In this document: piece by piece, positions 28,712 through 38,631 of the stretch
How the letters are laid out: each line of letters begins with the position of its first letter
Position numbering within the stretch: position 1 is the first letter of the stretch
DNA from: Agapetus fuscipes
Lineage: Eukaryota; Arthropoda; Insecta; Trichoptera; Glossosomatidae
DNA length: 64,000 bases
Direction of reading: 5' to 3'
Assembly: GCA_951799405.1 (NCBI GenBank)
Contig: OX637336.1
Location: 19,573,479 to 19,637,478 of the forward strand
Notes under the pieces: generated by a model
Database searches by the model: none
Seen by the model: only the letters and a program-made list of their open reading frames with translations
Told to the model about the DNA's origin: nothing
Program-made: the position numbers and the translations under genes

Positions 28712-28970
28712 CGTTTCATCAAAAGTGAAAGTGTGAAAGGAAAAAGAGGGAAGGGACGACCGAGAAACGTATGGAGTGATCAGATTGAGCAGATTGTGAA
28801 AGAATGGGATATACAAAGTGAGCGTAAAAGAAGAAATTATGCATGAAAAAGGTGATGGATATGAATGAATTGAAAGAGGTATGTAAGGAAAGGAAAAAAT
28901 GGAGGCAGCTCTGCAGAGGCTCTGGCCACCCCTAGCGGAATGGTGACAGAGTTACAGTTAGAGTTACAGT
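28712..28970 (+). pseudogene. LINE-A 3' end, frameshifted
   Basis: Matches the C-terminal coding end of the copy at 52158 (VKGKRGKGRPRK, EWDIQSERKRR blocks), but an extra base pair around AAGAAATTATGCATG breaks the frame. Ends with the GAGTTACAGTTAGAGTTACA tail. Confidence 0.75.
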
Positions 28971-28971
28971 T

Positions 28972-29862
28972 TGCTATCTCAAAAGCTCACCTGAGGCGCT
29001 TTTTTATTTTGCATACATTTTTGTAAAATACCTGTTTTACTCTGGGCAGCCACATCTAGGCGCGACCATCTATTGGTCAATGGGGTAGCACTCTCTATAG
29101 GAGGTAAGCTGATCCAGCCTTCCGATTCGGTGAGACTTCTAGGAATCTTACTGGATCGGAACCTGACATTGGAAAGGCAAATAGATGCCACAATAGCTTC
29201 CTCCTTTTATTCACTGCGACAAATAAAGGCGATTAGAAAGTGTCTTCCGTCAGATGCGGTTAAGACCCTGGTGAGTGCGTTTGTGATGTCTCGGATTGAT
29301 TATTGCTCAACGCTTTATAGTGGGCAGCCAAAGAAGCATTTCAACCGCTTTCAATCCGTGTTAAATTCAGCAGCAAGGCTCATATTCGGGATATCCAAAT
29401 TCGCTCACATCACTCCGCTGTTAAAAAAACTACACTGGCTTCGTTTCCCGGAGAGGGTGGTCTACCGTGTTTGTCTGATGGTATATAAAGCCATCAATGG
29501 CGTGGATCCACCTTATCTGACTGACATGATTTCGCCTGTTGAGATGGGTGTGAGGAGGCAGACACTCAGATCTGCGGGCGATGGTGCGATCAATTTGGTT
29601 CAGCCGCACCGTCAGATCCGTACAAATTTTGGAGACCGTGCTTTCTGTGTTGCGGGTCCGGTGGAGTGGAACAGACTGCCACCCGGAGTGAAGAACTCCA
29701 AATCTATGGGCATATTTCGCGGAGCTCTCAAGACGCACCTTTTCAAAAAGTCTTATCCGTGATCGGAGAGGGCCCTTGAGGTGTGACACACACAAAAACG
29801 GCGCTCTCTTATCATGTGCAATTAAAAATAAATAAGCCTGATATATATATATATATATATAT
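28972..29862 (+). mobile_element. LINE-C 3' end (CR1/L2-like), 5' truncated
   Basis: 5' truncated directly against the LINE-A tail. Contains the open frame described in the next entry, then a short 3' UTR (29763-29830) with AGAGGGCCCTTGAGGTGTGA and CACACAAAAACGGCGCTC, and an AT dinucleotide run at 29829-29854. The 3' UTR is the sequence that recurs at the end of SINE-B. Confidence 0.85.
28995..29762 (+). CDS. LINE-C reverse transcriptase, C-terminal part
   Basis: Open from about 28995 to the TGA at 29760-29762; the stretch from 29073 is 229 codons without a stop. The catalytic palm is upstream and missing. What remains is the thumb and C-terminal region of CR1/L2/Jockey-type enzymes: SVRLLGILLDRNLTLERQI, SRIDYCSTLYSG, RFQSVLNSAARLIFG, HITPLLKKLHWL, VAGPVEWNRLPPGVKNSKS and the closing FRGALKTHLFKKSYP. 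G+C is clearly above the neighbouring DNA and there is no frameshift, so the copy is probably recent. It cannot be active because it lacks its 5' part. A second, decayed copy lies on the minus strand at 60966-61430. Family-level assignment is firm; clade within the group is not. Confidence 0.85.
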   Translation, partial: GAFLFCIHFCKIPVLLWAATSRRDHLLVNGVALSIGGKLIQPSDSVRLLGILLDRNLTLERQIDATIASSFYSLRQIKAIRKCLPSDAVKTLVSAFVMSRIDYCSTLYSGQPKKHFNRFQSVLNSAARLIFGISKFAHITPLLKKLHWLRFPERVVYRVCLMVYKAINGVDPPYLTDMISPVEMGVRRQTLRSAGDGAINLVQPHRQIRTNFGDRAFCVAGPVEWNRLPPGVKNSKSMGIFRGALKTHLFKKSYP

Positions 29863-30297
29863 ATACTCTACATAAACGATCAGTTTTATACATGGAGTAC
29901 TGGTCACAAAAGCTCCAATTAAAAAGTTGCATACTAGTACTCGATGCAGTTAGTAGTACCTCTGCTAGAATGCTCCATTGAGACTAATAGATTTGATGCT
30001 ACAACGGGTAAAATTCACTTTTATTTTACAACACTAATGTTATTATTCATACACGGCAAATCCAATGCTCATCCGCTGCCTAAAGTTTATTTGGCTTAAA
30101 CAAAAAACGAGGATCTGTAGATCATCTATGGATCAGATGGTGAATGGCATGCGTGAGATAAAATAAAAATAAAATATAATTAATTTGAGTTATTACTTTA
30201 ATTTCATTTCAAAAATGTACAATTTGCTTTTTATATAGGCAGTATATAGAAAAAGTTATGTTTTTGTGTTTAATAAAGTGATTACTTAAATAATTAT
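29863..30297. other. Unclassified; possible MITE at 30000-30165
   Basis: GTTATTATTCATACACGGCA and the GATCTGTAGATCATC palindrome near 30110 suggest a decayed inverted-repeat element like those at 8.5 and 26.1 kb. No gene. Confidence 0.3.
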
Positions 30298-30540
30298 ATT
30301 CCTTGAAGTATAGGCTGGTATGAGGTTGACCACCCATACTGTAAAAAAAGGTTCACTTTGCCAATGTCTTCCCTATCTCAGGGAAGATCGGTAAAATTTG
30401 CAAGGTGTGTGTTCATTTGAGTACACATGCAGCATTTGTAAGCGAAATTACACGTGTATGTTTGTGGAGATGCATTTAATTTTAATTTTAAATGTTAATA
30501 TATCTTTTGAACTAAGATTATAGATTATGGATTGATAGAT
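30298..30540 (+). repeat. Rpt-R copy
   Basis: ATTCCTTGAAGTATAGGCTG to TTTTGAACTAAGATTATAG. Confidence 0.75.
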
Positions 30541-30814
30541 AGAAAAATATCGATTCTTTAATCAAGAAAAAATCCGTTTTACTGCAAACTTGGTTGCAAA
30601 TAGTTAAACAAATAATTTGAAGACTTATTATGATTTAATAAATTAATTCGTTTCGAAAAATAATGTAAATAATTATTTCGTGGATAAAAAAATACTTTCA
30701 AAGACTGTTTATTCAACAAATATATCTGTTCTCCTTAAAATCTTTGTTCCTATCCCTTGTCTAATTCAATACCAATATCAATTGCCATCTTCTTCCAGTG
30801 TTTCAAAAAAGTCA
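30541..30814. other. No recognised feature
   Basis: AT-rich; nothing supportable. Confidence 0.4.
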
Positions 30815-30927
30815 ACACAACACACAACAAAACAGTGCACAGCTAACAGCCCTACTGCAAAGCATAAGAGTATCAAACCCCACATTACCAACAGCTCTGC
30901 GGCACTACAACAAGTGTCATGGACCCT
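30815..30927 (+). repeat. Duplicated unit, copy 1 (b-tail related)
   Basis: CAACACAACACACAAC, AACAGCCCTACTGCAAAGC, CTCTGCGGCACTACAACAAG then TGTCATGGACCC. The last part matches the b-type tail of SINE-B. A second copy lies at 31240-31352. Confidence 0.5.
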
Positions 30928-30929
30928 TA

Positions 30930-31171
30930 CGGGGCTATTCTTAGACATTTTAGACATCGGTTTAGCCCACGCTTTGATAATCTAATGATGCATTTTTATG
31001 AAGACCTGTCAATCCAAGATAACCGCAAGTAAACAGCTGATTTGTCTTCATACAAATATTACCAAATTTGGTAGGTAGGAATGACCGTGGTGAGTAAACT
31101 TCCAGCCCAGGCATCGTTAGTTTTTCAAAGCGTTTCTCAACTGACGACTAAAGTGTCTAAGAATAGCCCCG
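30930..31171. mobile_element. MITE with TA duplication (mariner-like)
   Basis: Perfect inverted repeat CGGGGCTATTCTTAGACA, flanked by TA at 30928-30929 and 31172-31173. Removing it rejoins the host CCC-TA-GAG, the sequence expected from intact b-type tails. Confidence 0.7.
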
Positions 31172-31173
31172 TA

Positions 31174-31360
31174 AGAGTTTTAGTAGAGAGCCAGTGTAGA
31201 AAAAATAGAATTTAGAGTCTCCCAGATAGGGGATCATCGCAACACACAACACAACACTACGCAGTTAACAGCCCTAAAACAAATGATCAGAACATCAACC
31301 GTCATATCGCCAACACCTTTGCAGCACTGCAACAAGTGTCATAGACCCTTGAGTTTGTAA
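31174..31360 (+). repeat. Duplicated unit, continuation and copy 2
   Basis: GAGTTTTAGTAGAGAGCC, TAGAGTCTCCCAGAT, then CAACACACAACACAAC, AACAGCCCTAAAACAAATG, CTTTGCAGCACTGCAACAAG. This is a direct repeat of the 30815 unit. Confidence 0.5.
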
Positions 31361-31906
31361 AAAGTCACAAAAAATGTAAAAGATGACTTTAAAATAAGAT
31401 GCACTGCTTGTTCACATCAAAATCAGTTGATAAAGTAAGATTTACACAAAAACGAGTCGCTGGTTAGACTGACATCGTTTAACATAATATTTGAAGAATA
31501 AAATACTGAGCTTGAGGCAAATATTTTTATGCGAAACGAAAGCTCAAGCGGCATTGTCAAAAGGCTAATAAACGTGAATAAAAAATATATTCCAGTTGAC
31601 ATAAATAATTCAGTGGGCAGAGCGGTGAAGAGCACGTGTGGGGTCATAGCCTCTACGATTGAGCGTAGAGGGAAGCGTAGAGATGTGACAAGCGTGGATG
31701 GTGAAACGCAGAGGGTAACGCGGGAAAAATACAACTAAAATCAAGTTTTTTTCATAGAATCAAGCATGAATTTTAAGCATTCAACGTAAAAAAACGTTGA
31801 GAAAAAATGCGTAGAGCGTGAATAAAGGTAAACTGAGGATATGATAGTTTTACATTCACACCAAAAAACAAGCTTTAAAAAGGTAACTACAAAACTATGG
31901 GGAAAT
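31361..31906. other. No recognised feature
   Basis: 31590-31740 is somewhat GC-rich, with an open plus-strand frame (GKRRDVTSVDGETQRVTREK), but no family is recognised and its GCGTAGAG motif resembles the nearby satellite. Confidence 0.35.
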
Positions 31907-32030
31907 TGCTGGAGTGAAGTTTTGCGGGATCTGTTGCCGTGGTCTGTGGGAGCTGGAGCTTCCGGACGTTTCGCCCATTTCTACGATGGGCTTCTTCAGC
32001 GTGAATTATGATGATGATGAAGATCTTGAT
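31907..32030 (-). mobile_element. Penelope-like terminal unit with hammerhead-like motif
   Basis: On the minus strand CACGCTGAAGAAGCCCATCG, then a 7-nt loop, ATGGGCGAAACGTCCGG, then GCTCCAGCTCCCACAGACC and ACGGCAACAGATCC. GCCCAT/ATGGGC gives a perfect 6-bp stem between CTGAAGA and CGAAACG. Same unit at 49036-49279 (twice, inverted) and 51157-51265. Confidence 0.5.
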
Positions 32031-32335
32031 GAGAACTGTGATGTCAGTGTAAGTGCAAGGAGGGCTTATATGTCTACCATCTTGCTTCTACAGCGTGTGT
32101 TTGCTGTTTTGAAAGCACCATCTATGAATTTCATTGCTAAACTATGAATATATGTAAGAGAAATTACACAAATAAGGACTTTTTCTACATATCATCACCC
32201 CCTGTATTATTCGTCTTCTTCCGTTTTTCGGCCAAGCGTTCAGATTTTCTTTGGGCCAACAGAACATTGGAGTGAGGAGAGTGGTTTTTCTTTTATGGGG
32301 ATATTTATTAAAAAAGGGAAAAATCTTCAACTTTC
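32031..32335. other. No recognised feature
   Basis: Includes a GAT/GAA run next to the previous unit; otherwise unclassified. Confidence 0.4.
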
Positions 32336-32950
32336 AGATACTCGTTGAAAATTTGTAGAATCGACAACTTTCATAGACTTGTAGGAGTAGAAACGAAGAA
32401 GCTATAACGTTTAGAGGCTCGTAGGGAAAAGTGTAGAAACTTCAACGTTTATAGACTCGTAGGTAAACCTGTAGAAGCTACAACGTTCAGAGACTTGTAA
32501 GGAAAAGCGAAGAAACTACAACGTTCTATGTCTTATAAAGTAATTCGAAGAAGGTACTTCAGGTTGAAACTTGTAGGGAAAAACGTAGAGGCTACAAATT
32601 TTGGAGACTAGTAGGGAAAAGCGTAGAAGGTACCAACGTTCAGAGGTTTGTAGGGAAAAGCGAAGAAACTACAACGTTTCAAGTCTCGTAGGGTAAATTG
32701 TAGAAGCTAATACAAGTTGTGACTTGTAGGGAAAAACGTAGAGGCCACAAATTTTGGAGACTCGTAGGGAAAAGCGTAGAAGGTACAAACGTTCAGAGAT
32801 TTGTAGGGAAAAACGAAAAGACTACAATGTTCCAAGTCTCGTAGAGTAAATTGTAAAAGCTACTACATTTTGTGACTTGAAGAGAAAAACGTAGAGGCTA
32901 CAAGTTTTGAAGACTTCTAGGAAAAAACGTAAAAGCTACAACGTTTGGAT
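32336..32950. repeat. 38-bp satellite with ~152-bp higher-order period
   Basis: Monomer approximately CGTAGAAGCTACAACGTTCA then GAGACTCGTAGGGAAAAG. Four successive monomer variants recur as a block: the variant with CAAGTCTCGTAGGGTAAATT is seen at about 32675 and again at 32829, and a diverged form at 32523, so the block period is about 152 bp. Confidence 0.85.
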
Positions 32951-32952
32951 CC

Positions 32953-33207
32953 ATATAATTTATAATCTAAGCTGCAAAGATATGTTTATATTTAAGGCTT
33001 ATTTTAAATGCATATCCACAAAAAGGCACATATAGGTTCACGCCTACACATTCTGCATGTGTGCATACAAATAAACAAAATCTCACATGAACATAAACCT
33101 TACAACTCATTTTCCCAGAAACCGGGGTGGCATTAGCAAAAGTGAACCAATTTTTACAGCACGGGAGGTCAGCCTCATACCAACCTATCAGTCAAGGAGG
33201 ATACTCG
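32953..33207 (-). repeat. Rpt-R inserted in the satellite
   Basis: ATAATTTATAATCTAAGCTG to CAACCTATCAGTCAAGG. Satellite monomers continue immediately after it. Confidence 0.8.
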
Positions 33208-33345
33208 TAGGAAAAACGTAGAAGCTACAACCTTTGTAGACTCGAAGAAAAAAGCGTAAAAACTATAACGTTCAGAGTATTGTAGAGGAAAGCGCAGAAG
33301 CTACTACATTCAGAAACTGGTAGGAAAAAGCGTAGAGTGTACATC
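33208..33345. repeat. 38-bp satellite, continuation
   Basis: ATACTCGTAGGAAAAACGTA, TAAAAACTATAACGTTCAGA and following units, decaying to the right. Confidence 0.75.
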
Positions 33346-33556
33346 GCTCAACATGTACAGGCTACGCCGTAGCACCATTCAGATGAGATGCTCCAAAAAC
33401 CTCAAGCATTTCGTCTTGCATACCGCGTGGGGTGGAAACGGCCTTAACAGCGGTATGATAGCAATCGTAGAAGCGCAAAGAATGATAAAAACTCGAGGCT
33501 CTTTGAGGGAGATTTTAGGTTAAGTAGCATTTATAATTGCTTAATTTATCATTGCA
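33346..33556. other. No recognised feature
   Basis: Moderate GC, nothing recognised. Confidence 0.35.
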
Positions 33557-33774
33557 ACTTATTAAGTTAAAATAAATTAACATTTTAAATTCATTTTAAA
33601 TGCATGTCCTCAAACAGATACGTGAAAGATTGTAATTACGAATATTGCATGTGCTCTTACAACTCAAAATCTTAGCTTTCAATGAACCTTGCAACTTTCA
33701 CCGACCTTGGCAGTGAAACAGACTTGGCAGTGACATTGGCAAAGTAAATATTTTTTTACTGGAAGAGTGGTCAC
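33557..33774 (-). repeat. Rpt-R copy, diverged
   Basis: AACTTATTAAGTTAAAATAA to TTACTGGAAGAGTGGTCA, with an internal duplication of CTTGGCAGTGA. Confidence 0.65.
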
Positions 33775-33962
33775 CAGCTTTCACAAGGAATGAGTACCAG
33801 CCCCCTTGAAAGCTGTATAACTCCCACCTGAACTGAATTAGTTGGCGTAAAGCCGCCCCCCTTACCTGTAAAAATAAAATCGTTCCACTCACCCCATTCG
33901 AAACCATTCAGGAATAACGCGGCAAGAAGTAACACTTTATATGTCACTTTGTCCGGTCCTTT
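33775..33962 (+). mobile_element. SINE-A 3' half
   Basis: AGCTTTCACAAGGAATGAGT to GTAACACTTTATATGTCAC; the head is missing. Confidence 0.7.
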
Positions 33963-33965
33963 TTG

Positions 33966-34280
33966 ACCGGTCCATAGTCCAGGTGGTAACACTTCGGACT
34001 CGTAACTGGAAGGTCGTGGGTTCGAATCCCGGCGGAGCACAAAAAAATATACCATTTATATTTTCAAATTTGCTCTTCGCTGGGTTGAAAAATTCATAAA
34101 CCTTTACCAAAGACCGGTCATCAAAAGGTCCATCCAGCCTTACAACAACTGGGTCTTGCTTGAGAATTGGCGCTTTCTACAGCGACGACCAAGCTCGCAG
34201 AGGGCTCTTGAGGTGTGATACACACAAAAACAGCGCTCACCAAATAAATCAGCCTAATTTAATTTTTTTTTTTTTTTTTT
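33966..34280 (+). mobile_element. SINE-B, tRNA-only form, complete
   Basis: GACCGGTCCATAGTCCAGGT, B box GGTTCGAATCCC, full body, and the complete LINE-C-like tail: GCAGAGGGCTCTTGAGGTGT, GATACACACAAAAACAGCGC, AAATAAATCAGCCTAAT, then a T-run. Reference copy for the tail comparison. Confidence 0.85.
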
Positions 34281-34309
34281 GTCGTAAAACTGAATATACT
34301 CACAGTTAA

Positions 34310-34942
34310 CGTTCCCTTAGTTCTTGTTTGCCGTATAGACCAATCTTGTCAATTATGACAATTTCATGCAGTTGTCTTAAGAATCAAATTCTACACAATC
34401 TGAGCTAAGAAAAATACTTATTTGTCTTCAAATGTGCGAGCTATTAAACATTTTCACATACGATTTTCTGTGTTCGAAATTTTATTTCAGTTCTCGAGTG
34501 CCGTATATCCTCTACACGTTGGAGGCGCATGCGTGACTGCGTAATCTACAATATTGTAAGCCAATCACAGACGCGCGTGGGCATGACGTCACACCGACAC
34601 ATTGTTGTACCTTATATGTATTTTGTCGCTTACACTTAACAAGCACTAAAAGATTATCGCGAGCGTCCGGTCAAAGTACGATCATTTTGCCGTATCTCCA
34701 CTTTACGTAGTTTTCGTTGCGCATCTTTGGCGTATATCCATTTCAAAACGTGTTTTTTAGTATTAAACGTGAAATTATAATGATTTGTATGAATTATTAT
34801 AATGCCAGACCTACAGTACCTACTTTCGGTAAAATAGGTAATTGAATTACGATTGTGTGAATTACAACAACAAATCACAAAAAAACATTGCTCCTGAAAA
34901 TTTTCTTAATGGTCTATACGGCAAACAAGAACTACAGCAGCG
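34310..34942. mobile_element. Long MITE-T2 with extra interior
   Basis: T2 termini CGTTCCCTTAGTTCTTGTTT and, from the right, CGCTGCTGTAGTTCTTGTTT. The left side carries the reversed subterminal block TTAAGAATCAAATTCTACAC; between 34440 and 34880 is ~440 bp not seen in the 255-bp copies. This may be a less deleted relative. Flanking 4-mers do not match. Confidence 0.65.
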
Positions 34943-34964
34943 ACTGTTGGTCTAAATTTAATAT

Positions 34965-35282
34965 AATAACTAGTATTAAAAGAAGAAGAAGACGATTTTG
35001 ACGTCTAATATCATTTTGTCTAACAACTAAAAAGTAAAAAGAGGTAGAAGAGTTGTCTGGCTTATGCCATTTTTTTAGTTATTAAACTCTCTCGTGTTCT
35101 ATCAGCCCTACTGTCAACATGTGTTTGTGGCAGTGAGCTAAATAAATGGCGTGTTAAAAATACATCGAGTTTGATTTCTGCGAGTTGTAGTCCTCTCCAC
35201 TTTTGCCCAGGGTTCCTCTCTTCTCTACCATCCTTTTTGATGCCGACATCCGAACCAGTTTATACCATTTTTGACCAACTGT
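34965..35282 (+). repeat. LTR-H-like repeat
   Basis: GACGATTTTGACGTCTAATA, GTGTTCTATCAGCCCTACTG, AACATGTGTTTGTGGCAGTG, GAGTTTGATTTCTGCGAGTT and CTCTCCACTTTTGCCCAGGG. The same blocks occur inverted at 46660-46980. An LTR is likely from its layout (AATAAA-like signal at about 35140), not proven. Confidence 0.55.
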
Positions 35283-35284
35283 AA

Positions 35285-35542
35285 TAGATTATAGTCTAAT
35301 CTAATCTAATCTAAGCTGCAAAGATATATATCATTTAAGTTTTATATTAAATGCATTCCCACAAGCAGATATGTATAATTTCGCGCTAACACATGCCGCA
35401 TGTGGACCTACAATATAAAAACCCAATCTCAAATGAACATAAGCCTTGCAACTCTTGCCGTCCTTCCCTGAAACAGAGGTGACATTGGCAAAGTGAACCA
35501 ATTTTTACATTATGGGTGGTCAGCCGCATAACAACCTATAAG
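35285..35542 (-). repeat. Rpt-R copy carrying the hAT insertion
   Basis: GTCTAATCTAATCTAATCTA tail to ACAACCTATAAG. The last few bases of this copy (TCAAGG) resume at 36697. Confidence 0.8.
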
Positions 35543-35794
35543 TAGGGACTGGAAAATTTCGCGATCGCGATAAAACGAATTTATTCGCGAATTTTGATGT
35601 TTTTACGCGAATAACGCGAAATTTCAGGTTTTACGTAAATATCGCGAATTTTCGTGCTTTTGGTAGAAATTGTGCGAAAAAGTTGTCATGTATCGCTTTT
35701 GCAACGCAACGATTTTGTGGGAAAGAAAAAAATCCTGCGAAAACCCTTTGCAAGGTGCAAAGCACAGGAAAATTGGTATCTTTCAACGTTTTTA

Positions 35795-36010
35795 CACACG
35801 CTAGAACGCTAGACGCGGGGTTCGATCCCCACCTGGGTCATTTGACCATAAATTTGACCCTGGTTCAACAGATGTAATTGGGTAATTAAAAATGAATAAT
35901 TCATTAAAATAAACAATAATGAATTATTAATTAATGATATTAATACCTGTATCTGGCGAGGCAGAGTAGGTTGGTGAATTGCATTCCTATTCACAAATCT
36001 ATTTTATTAA
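35795..36010 (+). mobile_element. SINE-C inside the hAT element
   Basis: B box GGGGTTCGATCCCCACC, CCTGGTTCAACAGATG, GTATCTGGCGAGGCAGAG, then GAATTGCATTCCTATTCACA and AATCTATTTTATT. Plus orientation. Confidence 0.7.
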
Positions 36011-36379
36011 AAAAAAATAATGATAAGCAGAACTGTCCGGGATCATCCAAGCAGACTTGAATCATGATATCAATGAAGGAAAATACTTCAAGGAGTGAAG
36101 CTGTTGCTGGATTAGCCAAGAGCACAACTTGAAGCTTTCATAAAAGCCAACATCCCTTGAAAAATGAGATAACCCTCATCTAGAGACTAAATGCACAAAA
36201 ATTAAATATTTTAAAAGGATATTTGCAGGGTATTCGGAGTGTCATTGAAATATTTATACTTTTTTCAATCAATGGTTTTTTGTAAAAAAAAAGATTAAGT
36301 ATTTAAAAAAAAAAAAAATTAAGAAACTAAAATTAAAAAACATTTTTCTGTACCACTTGAGTATTTTTTATTGCAAAAA

Positions 36380-36430
36380 CGTTTTCGGTGGGTATTCCAC
36401 CATCTTCGGTTGCAGATACTCGTATTTATT
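36380..36430 (-). mobile_element. Hammerhead-like Penelope fragment
   Basis: Minus strand: CCGAAGATGGTGGAATACCC then ACCGAAAACG; GGTGG/CCACC closes a 5-bp stem between a GAAGA and a GAAA block. Confidence 0.35.
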
Positions 36431-36770
36431 CAGATTTTGTTTATTCATTATTTTTTAAGGTACATAGTGTTGTTTACATAATAAATTGTAAATATTAGTA
36501 ATATATTTTCTTTTGCAATTATATAAACCTTTATTTTGATCTAATCAACCCTAAAAATTACACCGAATCTCCCCGTTTATCATGAAAAATAACGCGAATT
36601 TCCCTGTTTTTGATAAAAAATAACGCGAATTTCACAAAAAAATAACGCGAATTTCCTAAAAAATAACACCACTATTTTCCAGTCCCTACCTATAAGTCAA
36701 GGAACGTACATTGCAACCTTGAATACATATAAATAATCAGGCTTTCATTATCCGCGATACGGTTTTATGG

Positions 36771-37677
36771 TAATCAAAAAAATATATATTCAAAACATGC
36801 TTAAAATGTTAATTTGTTATTTGTATTTCAAGGTTATGTCGGCAGACCCTTCTTTACCTTCACATTTTTTCTACGTAAAAGGCATAATGTGTGGCAATTT
36901 AGTTTCTCATTTAATAACGAAGATAAATCAACAGCGATGATTTTCGTTTTTTAAGCTTTCCTTAAGACCCCATAGAGCGAATACGTCCAAAACGGTGTTC
37001 CGGGTTTTAAATGTCCATAATGTTTACTTTTTTTTTTAAATCTTTTACTGTCAGAATACAATAAAGAAATGTATAAACTACAGATTGACCGTTTCCAAAA
37101 ATGATAGAAGTTATTTGAATTCTGTCAAAATGAACACAAACTAATGAAATATTACGAAATAATGCTATCTGGGTTCAATGAATAACTTGAATTTTTTGAA
37201 TGGAAGGATACAAAAAATATGTATAAATGGTAAGTTTATTAATCAAACTCAAAATCGATCGCATTTTTTTTTCGTAATAATGCATGTAAATTGTACAAAA
37301 TAAAATAAACAAAACAGCTTCAAAAATCCCATACTAATTTTGTAGGGAAACAATTTGACAGAAAAACGCAGTGGTTTGCTCGGCGTTCCCGCCAGTCTGG
37401 AGCAAACTGTGAAGGCGAGAGGACGTCTGTTCGCTCCGCATGAATTCTAGCGCGCAGAAAAAAGAATACAGGCTTCAAATAAAAAAAACCGATTAGTATA
37501 TAAAAATATTTTCTTCACGTAAAATATTATTTGTAAATAAATGTGTGTCAATTAATCAAAAATGTCTTTCGTTTTTTTTTTTAGAAAATATGGGAGTACG
37601 AAAACAAAAATACTATAATAAAAAAAGTAATCGAAGATTGTTTAGAAAAAAAAAGGAAAATTTTTCTACTTCCATAT
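36771..37677. other. Interior of the long-TIR element, left part
   Basis: AT-rich with a GC-richer patch at 37365-37465 (CAGTGGTTTGCTCGGCG, GCTCCGCATGAATTCTAGCG). No coding frame of note. Confidence 0.4.
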
Positions 37678-38068
37678 GATAATAATAATATTATAATATA
37701 ATAATATTAGGATGATTTATTTGGTGAGCGCTGTTTTTGTGTGTATCACACCTCAAGAGCCCTCTGCGAGCTTGGTCGTCGCTGTAGAAAGCGCCAATTC
37801 TCAAGCAAGACCCAGTTGTTGTAAGGTTGGATGGACCTTTCAGTGACCGGTCTTTGGTAAAGGTTTATGAATTTTTCAACTCAGCGAGAGCACATTCGAA
37901 ATATAAATGGTATATTTTTGTGCTCCGCCGAGATCCGAATCCACAACCTTCCATTTACGAGTTCGAAGTGTTTCCACTACGGACTACGGACCGGTCCAAG
38001 ATGCCAACGACGCGCGGTGTACGTGAGCGGTCACCCATCCAAGTACTGTCCGCGCCCAATGTTGCTTG
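37678..38068 (-). mobile_element. SINE-B with truncated 5S head and complete tail
   Basis: The only copy here showing tail, body, tRNA-like head and 5S together: AATAATATTAGGATGATTTA tail, GGTGAGCGCTG, CACACCTCAAGAGCCC, then the head to GGACCGGTCC (37989-37998), then 66 nt of 5S (38003-38068: GCCAACGACGCGCGGTGTAC, GAGCGGTCACCCATCC). The 5S end is cut off, consistent with 5' truncation. Confidence 0.85.
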
Positions 38069-38184
38069 ATCATTCCCATGTTTTTTTTTGCATTATTGAA
38101 CTATACACGGATGCATAAATGAACGTGATTACTTTTTTAAAATACAAAAATGTATTTACATAATGGCGCTGAAAATGCTCATAG

Positions 38185-38243
38185 CAGATATAATAATAGG
38201 ATGATTTATTTGGTGAGCGCTGTTTTTGTGTGTATCACGCAGA
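38185..38243 (-). mobile_element. SINE-B tail fragment
   Basis: ATAATAATAGGATGATTTAT, TTGGTGAGCGCTGTTTTTGT; breaks off after GTGTATCACGC. Confidence 0.6.
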
Positions 38244-38630
38244 TCACGGTCAAAACTTCCCAACTCTTGAAGCTTCAGTTACCATAGATCATGGCAGCAG
38301 TACCCCGAGTGTAACTTGTGTAAACTTATCTCGATTGTCTAAATCGAAAAAAAAATAAAACAAAATCAAGACGTGCCGTCGTATATTTCATTCATTTTCG
38401 ATTTACGCAATCGAAGGGAGTTTATAATTATTATATACTCGAGGTCGAGGCTGCTCCAGTGAGATACATATTATAATTCACGCAAGCCCTACGCTACGGA
38501 CAACGGAATTATTATTATTGCTGATGTCAAGCAGTCAGTTCAATGATACGAGTATAATATTATGACAATCAGGTACGGCTCGTAGCATACCGTGCAACGT
38601 AGGCTTTATTCTCAAAAATATTTTAATTTG
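38244..38630. other. Interior of the long-TIR element, unclassified
   Basis: Moderate GC, no repeat or gene recognised. Confidence 0.35.
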
Positions 38631-38631
38631 T

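Larger units (their letters stand above)
35543..36688. mobile_element. hAT element, non-autonomous, exact 8-bp duplication
   Basis: Perfect 15-bp inverted repeats TAGGGACTGGAAAAT, flanked by CCTATAAG on both sides (35535-35542, 36689-36696). Subterminal arrays of ATAACGCGAATTTC-like motifs lie at both ends, as in hAT transposase-binding regions. The interior holds a SINE-C copy and a hammerhead-like fragment; no transposase. Confidence 0.9.

Noticed and set aside
29430..29795. 121-codon minus-strand frame opposite LINE-C
   Set aside because: It mirrors the LINE-C reading frame and appears again, for the same reason, at 61031-61396.
31590..31740. Host exon from the open plus-strand frame
   Set aside because: No convincing splice junctions, and the GCGTAGAG motifs link it to the neighbouring satellite-like DNA.
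32336..33345. CRISPR-like repeat/spacer pattern
   Set aside because: Apparent spacers are variants of the same 38-bp monomer.
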